The notes under the pieces are model-generated. The model saw nothing but the letters and a program-made list of their open reading frames with translations, made no database searches and was not told the origin of the DNA. Of a stretch of DNA of 64,000 nucleotides, positions 53,445 to 61,783 are shown piece by piece; within the stretch, counting starts at the first letter, position 1; each line of letters opens with the position of its first letter. This stretch comes from Mariniblastus fucicola (GTDB lineage Bacteria > Planctomycetota > Planctomycetia > Pirellulales > Pirellulaceae), in contig NZ_CP042912.1 of assembly GCF_008087665.1 (NCBI RefSeq), positions 5,828,001-5,892,000 on the forward strand. Direction: 5' to 3'. The translations under genes and the position numbers were made by a program.

Positions 53445-56400
53445 CTACTTTGCCGATTCCAGTTCTTTCAGCAGTTGATCGTATTTTTTCTTCCAGGCTC
53501 CAACCGCCAGGTCGTCAAAGCGTTTGAGGGCTTTTTGCAGTTCGCCATAGGCACTGTCAATCGCTTTGGGGTTGTTCGCGATCTGACCATAGCGAAAACG
53601 ACAAAGCACAGAGTAGTATTCGCACTCGCGAAACTGCTCGCGAAGATTTTCTTTGCTGCGTGTCAAACTTACCAGCAACTTCCAGCCCCAAATTCGCTTT
53701 CGCAGCTTGTTCGTTTTCGGATCGCGATACTGACCACGGCCGTTCATCGAACTGGTCAACGCTTTGGTATCCTTCTTTTCGATGCCCCACATCAGCAACG
53801 TTTTGGCAGCATCGATTTGAAGGTTCAAACCGTTTGCAGTTTCCAGAATCTTTTCAAAGCTGCTAACAGCGGCTTCGAAGTCTCCGCTGCACCGTTGCGC
53901 CAACGCAAGCTGATGCTGATAGTTGAGCTCAAGGCTTTTGTCTTTCCCAAAGCCAGCTTTCTTCGCCGCTTCCAGCAATGCGATCGCGTCGCCCGCAAGC
54001 TGCTTCGAATTCGCATCTCCGCCTTCAAGCTTCAGGGATTCAGCAATTCCAAGCAACGTTGAACCCGCCCAAAGCCGCGTCTTGCCATCCTTGGCCACCG
54101 AACCGATGCCGGCAAAGAATGACTGCAAGGATGTTGCAAACGTTTCCTTTTCCTGAAGCGACGGCAGCGACTCAAACCGATCGGTCAGATCGCGAGCAAC
54201 TTTTCGATAGACGCGACTGACGTTCTGGATCGCAGCAGGATCGCCAGCCGCTTCTGCGCTCATTTTCTCGATGACATTTTTTGATTTGTCGATCCACGTT
54301 TGAGCGTCTGGCTTGCTACCCAACGCATCGAGCCACGTATTGAGCGATGCGTTGTAAGCCGACTGTCGATATTTCGCACTCTTGCTGATCGCAGGATTGG
54401 TATCCAGGTTTTGCAGAATCGCATCGACTCGTGAAATCGCTTCGTCCAGCTCTCCGGATTCCCGACAGGCGTCAACGAGATACAAAGCAGCAACAGCGGT
54501 CGAGAAATCCATTGCCGCAGGGTCCGCGGATTCAACCGCGATCGTCAGATACTTGCGTGCGTTGTCAGTAATTTTCTGTTTGGCATCGTCCGTTGTCGCC
54601 GATTTTCGTTCGCCCCAAATTTGTTGGCCAATCCGTGACGCCAACGGGCCTCGAGTTGGCGAATTCGCCGGAATACGCTCAAAGAAACGATTTGCAGAAT
54701 CGAAATCGTCATCGATAACTGCAACGCGTGTCGCTGACACCGCGGCAGCAGAGGACTCGCTGGCATCAGGCCACATCTCCATCATTGCCGACGCGGCATC
54801 GATCACTTTATCGCGTGCCGCGACGCGATCCTGACCGGTCGACGAATCAAACATCTTTTCATAGCTGCGAACCATCAATCCGGCCGCCTGCTGACTCCAT
54901 TCGATCGTCGGAAACTTCTCCAACAGAAACCTTCCCATCACTGCCGAGTTGGAAAAACGTCGTTTCGCGAAATGGCAATACGCTTGTAAATAGCGAACGT
55001 TGTTCAGCTGTGCACGTGGTGTTTCTTCGTCGGCCAGCCGAACTGCTTGAGCCAACATCCCGAGCGTCTGATCGGCTCGCTGGTCGACGCTGGTTTGCAA
55101 TTTGTCGACCTCCATCTGCTGATTCGATTTAGCCGATGCGTCGCGGGCGGTAGCCAGTTGACGGCGTGCGACCGCCAGTTCGCTCAGCTGATCCGAAAGC
55201 GGACCGATCAAGTCTTTGCTCTTTTGTATAGCGTCATCAAATGAGCTGGCCGTTGCGTTGGCGACCATGGTTGCGGGCTCCTCCGATGCAGCCTCGATTG
55301 AGACACCCCAATCGCCAAGCAACTCCGCCGCCAACTTACTGTGCGGGTTCCGCCGTCGGGCAACCTCTCGAGCCAACCGCGAGGCTTCTTTCTTGAGCCT
55401 TGACGCTGCCGAAGAGTCTTCATCTTTGATCGCCACAGAGCGTTCGTACTTGGCCCGAGCCAACTCCAACTCGACTCGCAGCCACATCGGGTTTGCTTTG
55501 TCGCGCCGCGTCAACATCGCGACCGGACCCTCGGCTGCCGCGATTACCTGCCTGGTTGGATACGGTTCGACGTTAGGCCACGTTTCAACTCCGACACTCA
55601 ATCCCTGCTGCACCAGAACACTGGACGGATTTGGATAGTTAAAAACATCCTTGAGCAACTCCGAAGCTTTCCCATAGTCGCCCGCCTGTTGGAAACACCT
55701 CGCCGCAAAGGCCTTCGCCATTTGGCCCTGCACGAATCGCTGATCGTAAAGTCTGGCAACAGATTCAAACTCGGCTCCGGCTTCGATCAGCTTCGCATTT
55801 CGACTTGATTTGTCGTCGTTGAAAGCCAACGCAAGCTTCTCCATCGCGACGGGAATCTTGAGCCGCGTATCGACATAGCTGGCCTGGAGTGCCCGGAGCT
55901 TTTCGTCGGACTTAGGATCTTCCGGATCGATCTGAAAGTTCTCGATTTGTTCGCGCTGGGCTTGTTGCACCTGGCGAAACTTTGGCAACGCGTCGCCCAG
56001 GAATTTCTGAGCCTGAAGAAACAGCTCTTTCTTGCGAGAGTCCGGAGTTCGATCGAGGGCAGCCTGTTTCAGGTTGTTTCGCCCGCGAAAGTATTTCACA
56101 TTGGATTGGATTTTCAGAACTTCCGTCGCTTCGATCGGATCCGACACGCTGCTCGCATGCTCAGCCAGCAACCGATCTGCTTCGTCGAGTCGCTTTCCCA
56201 TCTCTTCGGGATTACGAATCTTGTTCACGCTGTCGAGCAGGATGCCTGCTTTTTGAAACGCGACTTTCTGCTTGAAAGAATCCGGGACAGAATCGGATTC
56301 GGCAACGCCATCAAGATAGTGCAACGCGACGTCGTAATAGCCTCGCTCGCGAAGCGCCTGAAGGAACTCTTCCGCCGGCTCATCGGCAATCGCCAATTGA

Positions 56401-56486
56401 CTGCAAACCAGCAACAGCAAAACGGTGCCCGCAAAGCTCATAAGAATCTGAACGGGTGTGCCAGGAATATTTCTGCAGCGTTTCAT
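53445..56486 (-). CDS. Large exported TPR/coiled-coil protein of the Exb module
   Basis: The product has about 1013 residues and a signal peptide (about 1-35 from ATG 56486; ATG 56531 is also open). The rest is nearly all helical, with many TPR-like units (YFRGRNNLKQAALDR, QAGDYGKASELLKDVF, YCHFAKRRFSNSAVMGRFLLEKFP) spread over the full length. It opens the operon that goes on to the smaller TPR protein, ExbB and two ExbD genes. Such proteins may be scaffolds that transmit ExbB/D energy to an outer layer. No enzymatic motif is visible. The family is not recognised by name. Confidence 0.8.
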   Translation of the reverse strand: MKRCRNIPGTPVQILMSFAGTVLLLLVCSQLAIADEPAEEFLQALRERGYYDVALHYLDGVAESDSVPDSFKQKVAFQKAGILLDSVNKIRNPEEMGKRLDEADRLLAEHASSVSDPIEATEVLKIQSNVKYFRGRNNLKQAALDRTPDSRKKELFLQAQKFLGDALPKFRQVQQAQREQIENFQIDPEDPKSDEKLRALQASYVDTRLKIPVAMEKLALAFNDDKSSRNAKLIEAGAEFESVARLYDQRFVQGQMAKAFAARCFQQAGDYGKASELLKDVFNYPNPSSVLVQQGLSVGVETWPNVEPYPTRQVIAAAEGPVAMLTRRDKANPMWLRVELELARAKYERSVAIKDEDSSAASRLKKEASRLAREVARRRNPHSKLAAELLGDWGVSIEAASEEPATMVANATASSFDDAIQKSKDLIGPLSDQLSELAVARRQLATARDASAKSNQQMEVDKLQTSVDQRADQTLGMLAQAVRLADEETPRAQLNNVRYLQAYCHFAKRRFSNSAVMGRFLLEKFPTIEWSQQAAGLMVRSYEKMFDSSTGQDRVAARDKVIDAASAMMEMWPDASESSAAAVSATRVAVIDDDFDSANRFFERIPANSPTRGPLASRIGQQIWGERKSATTDDAKQKITDNARKYLTIAVESADPAAMDFSTAVAALYLVDACRESGELDEAISRVDAILQNLDTNPAISKSAKYRQSAYNASLNTWLDALGSKPDAQTWIDKSKNVIEKMSAEAAGDPAAIQNVSRVYRKVARDLTDRFESLPSLQEKETFATSLQSFFAGIGSVAKDGKTRLWAGSTLLGIAESLKLEGGDANSKQLAGDAIALLEAAKKAGFGKDKSLELNYQHQLALAQRCSGDFEAAVSSFEKILETANGLNLQIDAAKTLLMWGIEKKDTKALTSSMNGRGQYRDPKTNKLRKRIWGWKLLVSLTRSKENLREQFRECEYYSVLCRFRYGQIANNPKAIDSAYGELQKALKRFDDLAVGAWKKKYDQLLKELESAK

Positions 56487-56645
56487 TGTGCCCGAACCGT
56501 TGTTTGCCAATCCTCTGTTCCAATAATTCATTCTAAATTATGGGACACGAAAGTTAAGCTATCGTCTGGCAAATTTCAAACGCGGGAGGCATTTGCCAAT
56601 GCCGTACAGTAAAATCTTCGTGGAACTTGCCTTCAAAGCACTCAA

Positions 56646-58013
56646 ATGTCAAAGCCGAATCAGAATCCGCAACGCCCAAACCTTTTCGTGAATTCCGAGG
56701 GTATCGACACCGCCAACGAAAACGCGAAACAGTCGATCAAGGGGTACACGCGTGCCGTTCGCCGCAAATTGTACTTCCTGTTTGCGATGCTGATCCTCGT
56801 GATGGTGCTGATGAAAGAGGCTCGCAAGCCCGAAAACTGGATGTGGATGGGGTTCAAACGAAACGCGGCCAACGCGGAAGCCATTGAACTCAACGGTTTC
56901 GCCGATTCGAGCTCTGCGGACCTGGACCTGAGCCAGCTCGCTTCCGATGGACCAGTCGGTTTGCTTTCGCAAGCAGATTCCTCGGACGCGTCCGCGAAGC
57001 GTCTGCCAACAGAACAGAGTCGTGATGCGTTCTGGAAACGAACCTGGGATTCACTGGAAGTCGAAGACAAAACGGCGCTCGTGGAGTTGATCCAGCTTTC
57101 GCAAAAACGACTCGATGAACGCGACGTCAACCTGGCGGACTTCGATCCGCTACTGTCGTCAATCAATCAGGCCTCGCCCGAAGACGCTGCATATCGCGAC
57201 CCGTTCGAATCGACCATCCGGCCCGGCTTGGTGGCCGTCGCCAGCGGTGAAGACGTAACGTTGAATCAACAGGCTGCTCTGAAGAAGCTTTTTCACGCTC
57301 TCGATCCGTTGATCCTGAAACAACTGGATGACTTTACTTCGCCCGGCCGCAAGTCTGACATGCCTGCCTGGCAACGGTTCTGGGGGCGGATCCTGGAAGA
57401 CGACTTTGACGAAAATCCGCAGGCGGTTTCTCCGGTGCAACTGGTTGCTCAGCCGGATGCCTGGCGGTTCAAACCCGTCCGCGTGCATGGCAAATTGCTC
57501 GCCGGTCGCGCGAAAGTCGCCGGCATCCATGGCCCGCTGCGACATCAAGAAGTTTGGTACGAGTGGTGGGTCGGCAATTCGCACGGAGCGGATGAAGTCT
57601 GGTGCATCTACACCGCAGACAAACCGGAAATCCTGGAAGTCGGCGAAAAGTTCACGGACTTCGATGTCGCGATTGAGTGCAGCGGCCTGTTCTACAAAGT
57701 CCGCTCTTACGTTGACTCACAATCAAAAGGAAACCACTGCCCGTTGATCCTCGCGAAAACACTGCACGTCAACAAAAAAAACAATCCGGTCGCAGAAGCC
57801 ACGTGGACACCTTCGGTGGCCACAATGATTGGCTGTGTGATTGCCGTTCTGGGAATCGCCTTCGCGATCGCCATGCTTGTCCATCGTGCAGACAGCCTGA
57901 AAGTGCATCAACCTGGCGGCGAGTACAAAAAAGTGATCGAAGATAACCTTGATGCGCTCAGCGATGATCCGGACATCAAGTCAATCGCGGAACGACTGGA
58001 GGAATTGCCTTGA
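56646..58013 (+). CDS. Membrane protein of unknown function, first of a divergent pair
   Basis: The 455-residue product has a TM near 41-58 and a second near 394-415. A large beta-rich domain (about 260-390) lies between them, with FKPVRVHGKLLAGRA, then VWYEWWVGNSHG and FTDFDVAIECSGLFYKVRSY. The tail (about 425-455) is acidic and helical. The domain has the feel of OB-fold repeats and is similar in rhythm to the next gene product. It is read away from the TPR/Exb operon, 159 bases apart, and may share a promoter region. Not a recognised family. Confidence 0.75.
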   Translation: MSKPNQNPQRPNLFVNSEGIDTANENAKQSIKGYTRAVRRKLYFLFAMLILVMVLMKEARKPENWMWMGFKRNAANAEAIELNGFADSSSADLDLSQLASDGPVGLLSQADSSDASAKRLPTEQSRDAFWKRTWDSLEVEDKTALVELIQLSQKRLDERDVNLADFDPLLSSINQASPEDAAYRDPFESTIRPGLVAVASGEDVTLNQQAALKKLFHALDPLILKQLDDFTSPGRKSDMPAWQRFWGRILEDDFDENPQAVSPVQLVAQPDAWRFKPVRVHGKLLAGRAKVAGIHGPLRHQEVWYEWWVGNSHGADEVWCIYTADKPEILEVGEKFTDFDVAIECSGLFYKVRSYVDSQSKGNHCPLILAKTLHVNKKNNPVAEATWTPSVATMIGCVIAVLGIAFAIAMLVHRADSLKVHQPGGEYKKVIEDNLDALSDDPDIKSIAERLEELP

Positions 58014-59311
58014 ACGTGCTTTTACTTTTGCTTGTGTTCGCGTTGATTCCGCAGGGCGAAGACCTTCGCGAACTTTCTGGACTGTCGCAGGAAGACGCAG
58101 CGTCAACCACAGACACTGACTCGTTCGACCCTTTGAATCCGCAGTTCAAGAAACTGCTCTATCGAACTGGCACCGTTGATTCGGCAGTGATTCGCGAATG
58201 GGTAACGAATGAAAGCACCGAAGCCATCAGCAGCTTTGCAACGAACCCTGCAGACCATCGCTTCCACCCGGTTTCGATCGATGCGAAAGTCAAATCTATC
58301 CGGCGTTTTGACTACCCGCCCGAACAGGCCAGAAACTTCCTGAGCGGTTTCTACGTTGCAGATTGCGAAAATGAAAAAGGCGAATCATTTGCGCTGATTT
58401 CACGTTCAAGCGTCGCGTCATGGCCCGTCAAACAGTCGCTCGAGGAGCCTCAGAGCATTCGATTTGATGGTTTCTTTTTCGCGTCGAAGTCCGTTGCACT
58501 CATTGGCGAAACAGACTCGACCCCGATTCCAATTCTCGTCACCAGACGATTCTCCTGGCATCCCGAGCGAACCTACGCTGAACTGGGCGTTGACGCCGCC
58601 AAGGTCGCGCTGGCGAATTCCGGTGTGGACATTTCGTTGCTGGACATTGTTAAATCGCGCAAAGGCAAGTCGATCGGGTCCCGGGAAACGGTGTGCTTTT
58701 GGCAGATGCTCGCAGCAAGTAAGAACGTGAGGCTACCCGCTGATGTCGATCGCGTTGACTTTTCAACAATGCTCCGCAGCCCAATTGAAAGCGTCGGCAG
58801 CGCGGCTTCGGTGCAAGGCCGTGTTCGGCAATGTGTTCCAGTGAAAGTCTCTGACCCGGAAGCAGTCTCGTTGCTGGGCACCGACACGTGGTACCAGTTG
58901 ACCATCTTTCCTGATCTCAAAGGCCGCCCCATTCAGGTTGCAACGCGCGACGGCGAACACGAGGTCTATCAGAATGCGTTTCCGGTTACCGTTTGCGTGT
59001 TGAATCTTCCGGCAGGACTCAATCAGGAATCAATCGTTGGCAACGTATTTCTGTGCGATGGATTCTTCTATCGAATTTGGGCCTATCCCTCCGAGCGCAC
59101 TGACGATTCAGGACTCTACGGCCAACCCAGCCCGCTCGTGATGGCTTCTTCGCTGACCGAAATTGAATCGACAGCGGGCCAGCTTCAGACGATGCTTGGT
59201 GCCATGCTGTTGGCAATGGCGATCGCGATCGGATTCGTTGGCTGGTTCGTATTTCGTTCCAAGAAAGCAGTAACGCGAGACGAACTACCGGACAAGATCG
59301 ACACGTGGTGA
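58010..59311 (+). CDS. Membrane protein of unknown function, second of a divergent pair
   Basis: The 433-residue product starts at TTG 58010, which overlaps the previous stop (TTGA) and has GGAGG upstream. A signal-type N-terminus (MNVLLLLLVFALI) leads into two beta-rich modules. The first (about 85-185) has FHPVSIDAKVKSI and IRFDGFFFASKSV. The second (about 255-380) has VQGRVRQCVPVKV and FLCDGFFYRIWAY. A C-terminal TM covers about 395-420. The modules look like internal repeats and resemble the domain in the preceding gene, so the two are possible paralogues. Function unknown. Confidence 0.75.
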   Translation: MNVLLLLLVFALIPQGEDLRELSGLSQEDAASTTDTDSFDPLNPQFKKLLYRTGTVDSAVIREWVTNESTEAISSFATNPADHRFHPVSIDAKVKSIRRFDYPPEQARNFLSGFYVADCENEKGESFALISRSSVASWPVKQSLEEPQSIRFDGFFFASKSVALIGETDSTPIPILVTRRFSWHPERTYAELGVDAAKVALANSGVDISLLDIVKSRKGKSIGSRETVCFWQMLAASKNVRLPADVDRVDFSTMLRSPIESVGSAASVQGRVRQCVPVKVSDPEAVSLLGTDTWYQLTIFPDLKGRPIQVATRDGEHEVYQNAFPVTVCVLNLPAGLNQESIVGNVFLCDGFFYRIWAYPSERTDDSGLYGQPSPLVMASSLTEIESTAGQLQTMLGAMLLAMAIAIGFVGWFVFRSKKAVTRDELPDKIDTW

Positions 59312-59623
59312 TCGCGATCTCCTGAGTGCGTTTTTCGACGCAGCAACGCCCATGCCTGCAGATCCATCTGACGTCCCCGCAAGATCCGGCCTTTCTGCCA
59401 ATCGCGTTGATATTTGCAATGCGACGACTCCACTCGCACCCAAACTGCAGCCAATCTCGCCATCGATTTGGCTTATGAATCCGCAGACAGATTTACGGTT
59501 TGCTCCGGACAATTCCCTTCTCAATGCTGCGACTTTTTGACTTTTCGTCATTTTCCACGACAAAGATTGCCGTTCCACACGGTAAGGTGGAAATAGAATT
59601 GACGAATTGTCAGAAAATAAGCC
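59312..59623. other. Intergenic region upstream of the TetR gene
   Basis: About 310 bases hold no supported gene. A TetR operator is expected here, but no clear palindrome was identified by eye. Confidence 0.4.
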
Positions 59624-60361
59624 ATGAACGCCAAAAAGACACCAAAACAGAAGGAAATCGAGCTCAGAGAGGAGCTCTTGGTCAAAACAGCGGGTCAAAT
59701 CCTGCTGACCGAAGGTTTTGCTGCGCTTTCGATGGAGCGATTGGCTGAGGAGCTCAACACGGCCAAAGGCACCATCTACAACCATTACCCGAACCGCGAG
59801 GAATTGCTGTTGGCGATGGCTGTCAAGGCGATCAACAAGCGGCAAAGCATGTTCGACAAAGCCTCGACGTGCCAGGGAGGTTCCCGCGAGCGAATTCTCG
59901 CGGTCGGTGTCGCGTGCGAACTTTATCGCCGTAACTACCCGTTGCATTTTGTTGTCGAAAGCGTGGTACGTCATTCGGCCATTTGGGATCGCTGTACCGA
60001 AGAGCGTCGCGACCTGATGCGAAAGCACGAACATCGCTGCATGTCGTTGGTCTCCGGAATCGTACGGAGCGCGATCGCGGACGGAGACCTAACGCTCCCC
60101 GGAACAATCAACCCGGAAGAAATGACACTCTCGCTGTGGGCACTGACGTTCGGCTCTTACGTCATCGACATGACCAGCCCGTCGCTGAAAGACATTGGCA
60201 TCGATTCGATCCACCGTTCCGTACGACTCGGCGCTCTTCACTTGCTCAACGGCTACGCTTGGCAACCGATTTGGTCGGCCGCCGAACATGACGATCACAT
60301 GGTCCGGGTTTGCAACGCGGTGTTTCCCGACGAAACGCCACTGCCTCATTCGGCATTTTAA
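59624..60361 (+). CDS. TetR family transcriptional regulator
   Basis: The 245-residue regulator has an N-terminal HTH (ILLTEGFAALSMERLAEELNTAKGTIYNHYPNREELLLAMAVKAI), very typical of TetR. A helical ligand-binding domain follows. It is the first gene of the efflux operon TetR - MFP - RND and should repress it until a toxic ligand binds. It is 45 bases before the MFP gene, an unusually close same-strand arrangement that suggests one transcript. The ligand is unknown. Confidence 0.95.
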   Translation: MNAKKTPKQKEIELREELLVKTAGQILLTEGFAALSMERLAEELNTAKGTIYNHYPNREELLLAMAVKAINKRQSMFDKASTCQGGSRERILAVGVACELYRRNYPLHFVVESVVRHSAIWDRCTEERRDLMRKHEHRCMSLVSGIVRSAIADGDLTLPGTINPEEMTLSLWALTFGSYVIDMTSPSLKDIGIDSIHRSVRLGALHLLNGYAWQPIWSAAEHDDHMVRVCNAVFPDETPLPHSAF

Positions 60362-60406
60362 GAACGCTGTCTCACAAGTCTCACTTTCAAAACCCATCAC
60401 TCAACG

Positions 60407-61783
60407 ATGAAATGGTTTAACTCAAAATTCACGATTGGCACGATCTCAGTCATCGCCGCGGTCGCTGCATTGATCTGGTATCAACAGCAACCAGCCAGCG
60501 CTCTGGATGCGTCCGCGGAGTCAAATGGCACTGGCAGTGTCGTATTGCAATCCGTTCGCGTGCTGCCGGTCAACTATTCAGATTCGGCAGTCATGCCACA
60601 GCGCTACACTGCGACAGTCGTCGCACGTCGCACCAGCCAACTTTCGTTTCAAGCCACCGAACGTGTGGACGAAATTTTCTGCGACGAAGGCGACCACGTC
60701 ACCAGGGGGCAACTGTTGGCACGTCAGGATCAGGCTGCGATTCTTGCTCAGTACAACGCTGCGGTCGCGCGATCCGAACAGACCGGCGCGGTGTTGGCGG
60801 AACTCGAAAAAGGACCGCGAGCGGAAACGATCGAAGCCGCCAGATCCGAACTTGAACGACTCAAGGCTCAGTTCAATCTTGCGGAATCGACCTTTCGACG
60901 ACAGTCCAACTTGCGCCAGTCGAACGCGTCATCGGAACAGGAATACGACGCCGCACGATTTGACTCAGCGGCATCGAAAGCCGCCGTCGCGACGGCTCAA
61001 CAGAAGCTTGACGAACTCGTTGCCGGTACACGAAAAGAACAAATCGACGCGCAACGTGGAGCACTTGGTGTGATCCAGGCAACCGTGGAACAGGCCAAAA
61101 CCCGCTTGGATCAGACGGAACTGTTTACGCCTTTTTCCGGTCGAATTTCAAAGCGATTCATCGATGAAGGCAGCCTTCCACAGCGCGGAACTCCTGTCCT
61201 GGAGATTGTGGAAACCGATCATCTGGAAGTCCGGTTTGGCGTTTCTCCGTCGATCGCGAAGCAGCTTGCTCCCGGAAAAAAACTGACTTTCAGTTCTGGC
61301 GATCAACAACACATCGGAACGGTCAAGCAAATCCAGCCGACGCTTGATCGCTCCACAAGAACTCGCCAAGTCATCGCGACAATCACCGACTCTGATCAAT
61401 CAGGCCTGGTCGATGGCCAAACTGTCAGCGTCGAGTTTGCCATTCGATCCAGTGAACGCGGGTTTTGGGTTCCGACCGAGGCGTTGCAGCCTCAAGTTCG
61501 CGGACTGTGGTCGGTCTTGGTGGCCAATGATTCGCCTGGCAACACGTTGGCGGATGAGTATACGGCCAAAGCTCAGCGGCGTGACGTCGAAGTGCTGGCG
61601 ACATGGGGGACGTGGAGTCGAGTCCGCGGCACGCTTGAGGAGTTCGACAACGTAATCGTTCAGGGCGCCAACCGGGTTTCACTGGGCCAACTGGTTTCCG
61701 CAACGCACAGCGAACTCACCTTTCCGTGGCAAACAGAGACGACGATCAAGCTGGGCTCTCTACAACAAGAGAGCGATCAATGA
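60407..61783 (+). CDS. RND efflux membrane fusion protein
   Basis: This 458-residue HlyD/AcrA-type adaptor has an N-terminal anchor (about 8-24). The first lipoyl half follows (QATERVDEIFCDEGDHVTRGQLLARQDQ), then a coiled-coil hairpin with repeated Glu/Arg (about 120-220), the second lipoyl half (LFTPFSGRISKRFIDEGSLPQRGTP), and barrel domains (about 265-450). It overlaps the permease start by four bases (ATGA). With TetR upstream this is a complete inducible efflux operon apart from the outer-membrane channel. Confidence 0.94.
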   Translation: MKWFNSKFTIGTISVIAAVAALIWYQQQPASALDASAESNGTGSVVLQSVRVLPVNYSDSAVMPQRYTATVVARRTSQLSFQATERVDEIFCDEGDHVTRGQLLARQDQAAILAQYNAAVARSEQTGAVLAELEKGPRAETIEAARSELERLKAQFNLAESTFRRQSNLRQSNASSEQEYDAARFDSAASKAAVATAQQKLDELVAGTRKEQIDAQRGALGVIQATVEQAKTRLDQTELFTPFSGRISKRFIDEGSLPQRGTPVLEIVETDHLEVRFGVSPSIAKQLAPGKKLTFSSGDQQHIGTVKQIQPTLDRSTRTRQVIATITDSDQSGLVDGQTVSVEFAIRSSERGFWVPTEALQPQVRGLWSVLVANDSPGNTLADEYTAKAQRRDVEVLATWGTWSRVRGTLEEFDNVIVQGANRVSLGQLVSATHSELTFPWQTETTIKLGSLQQESDQ

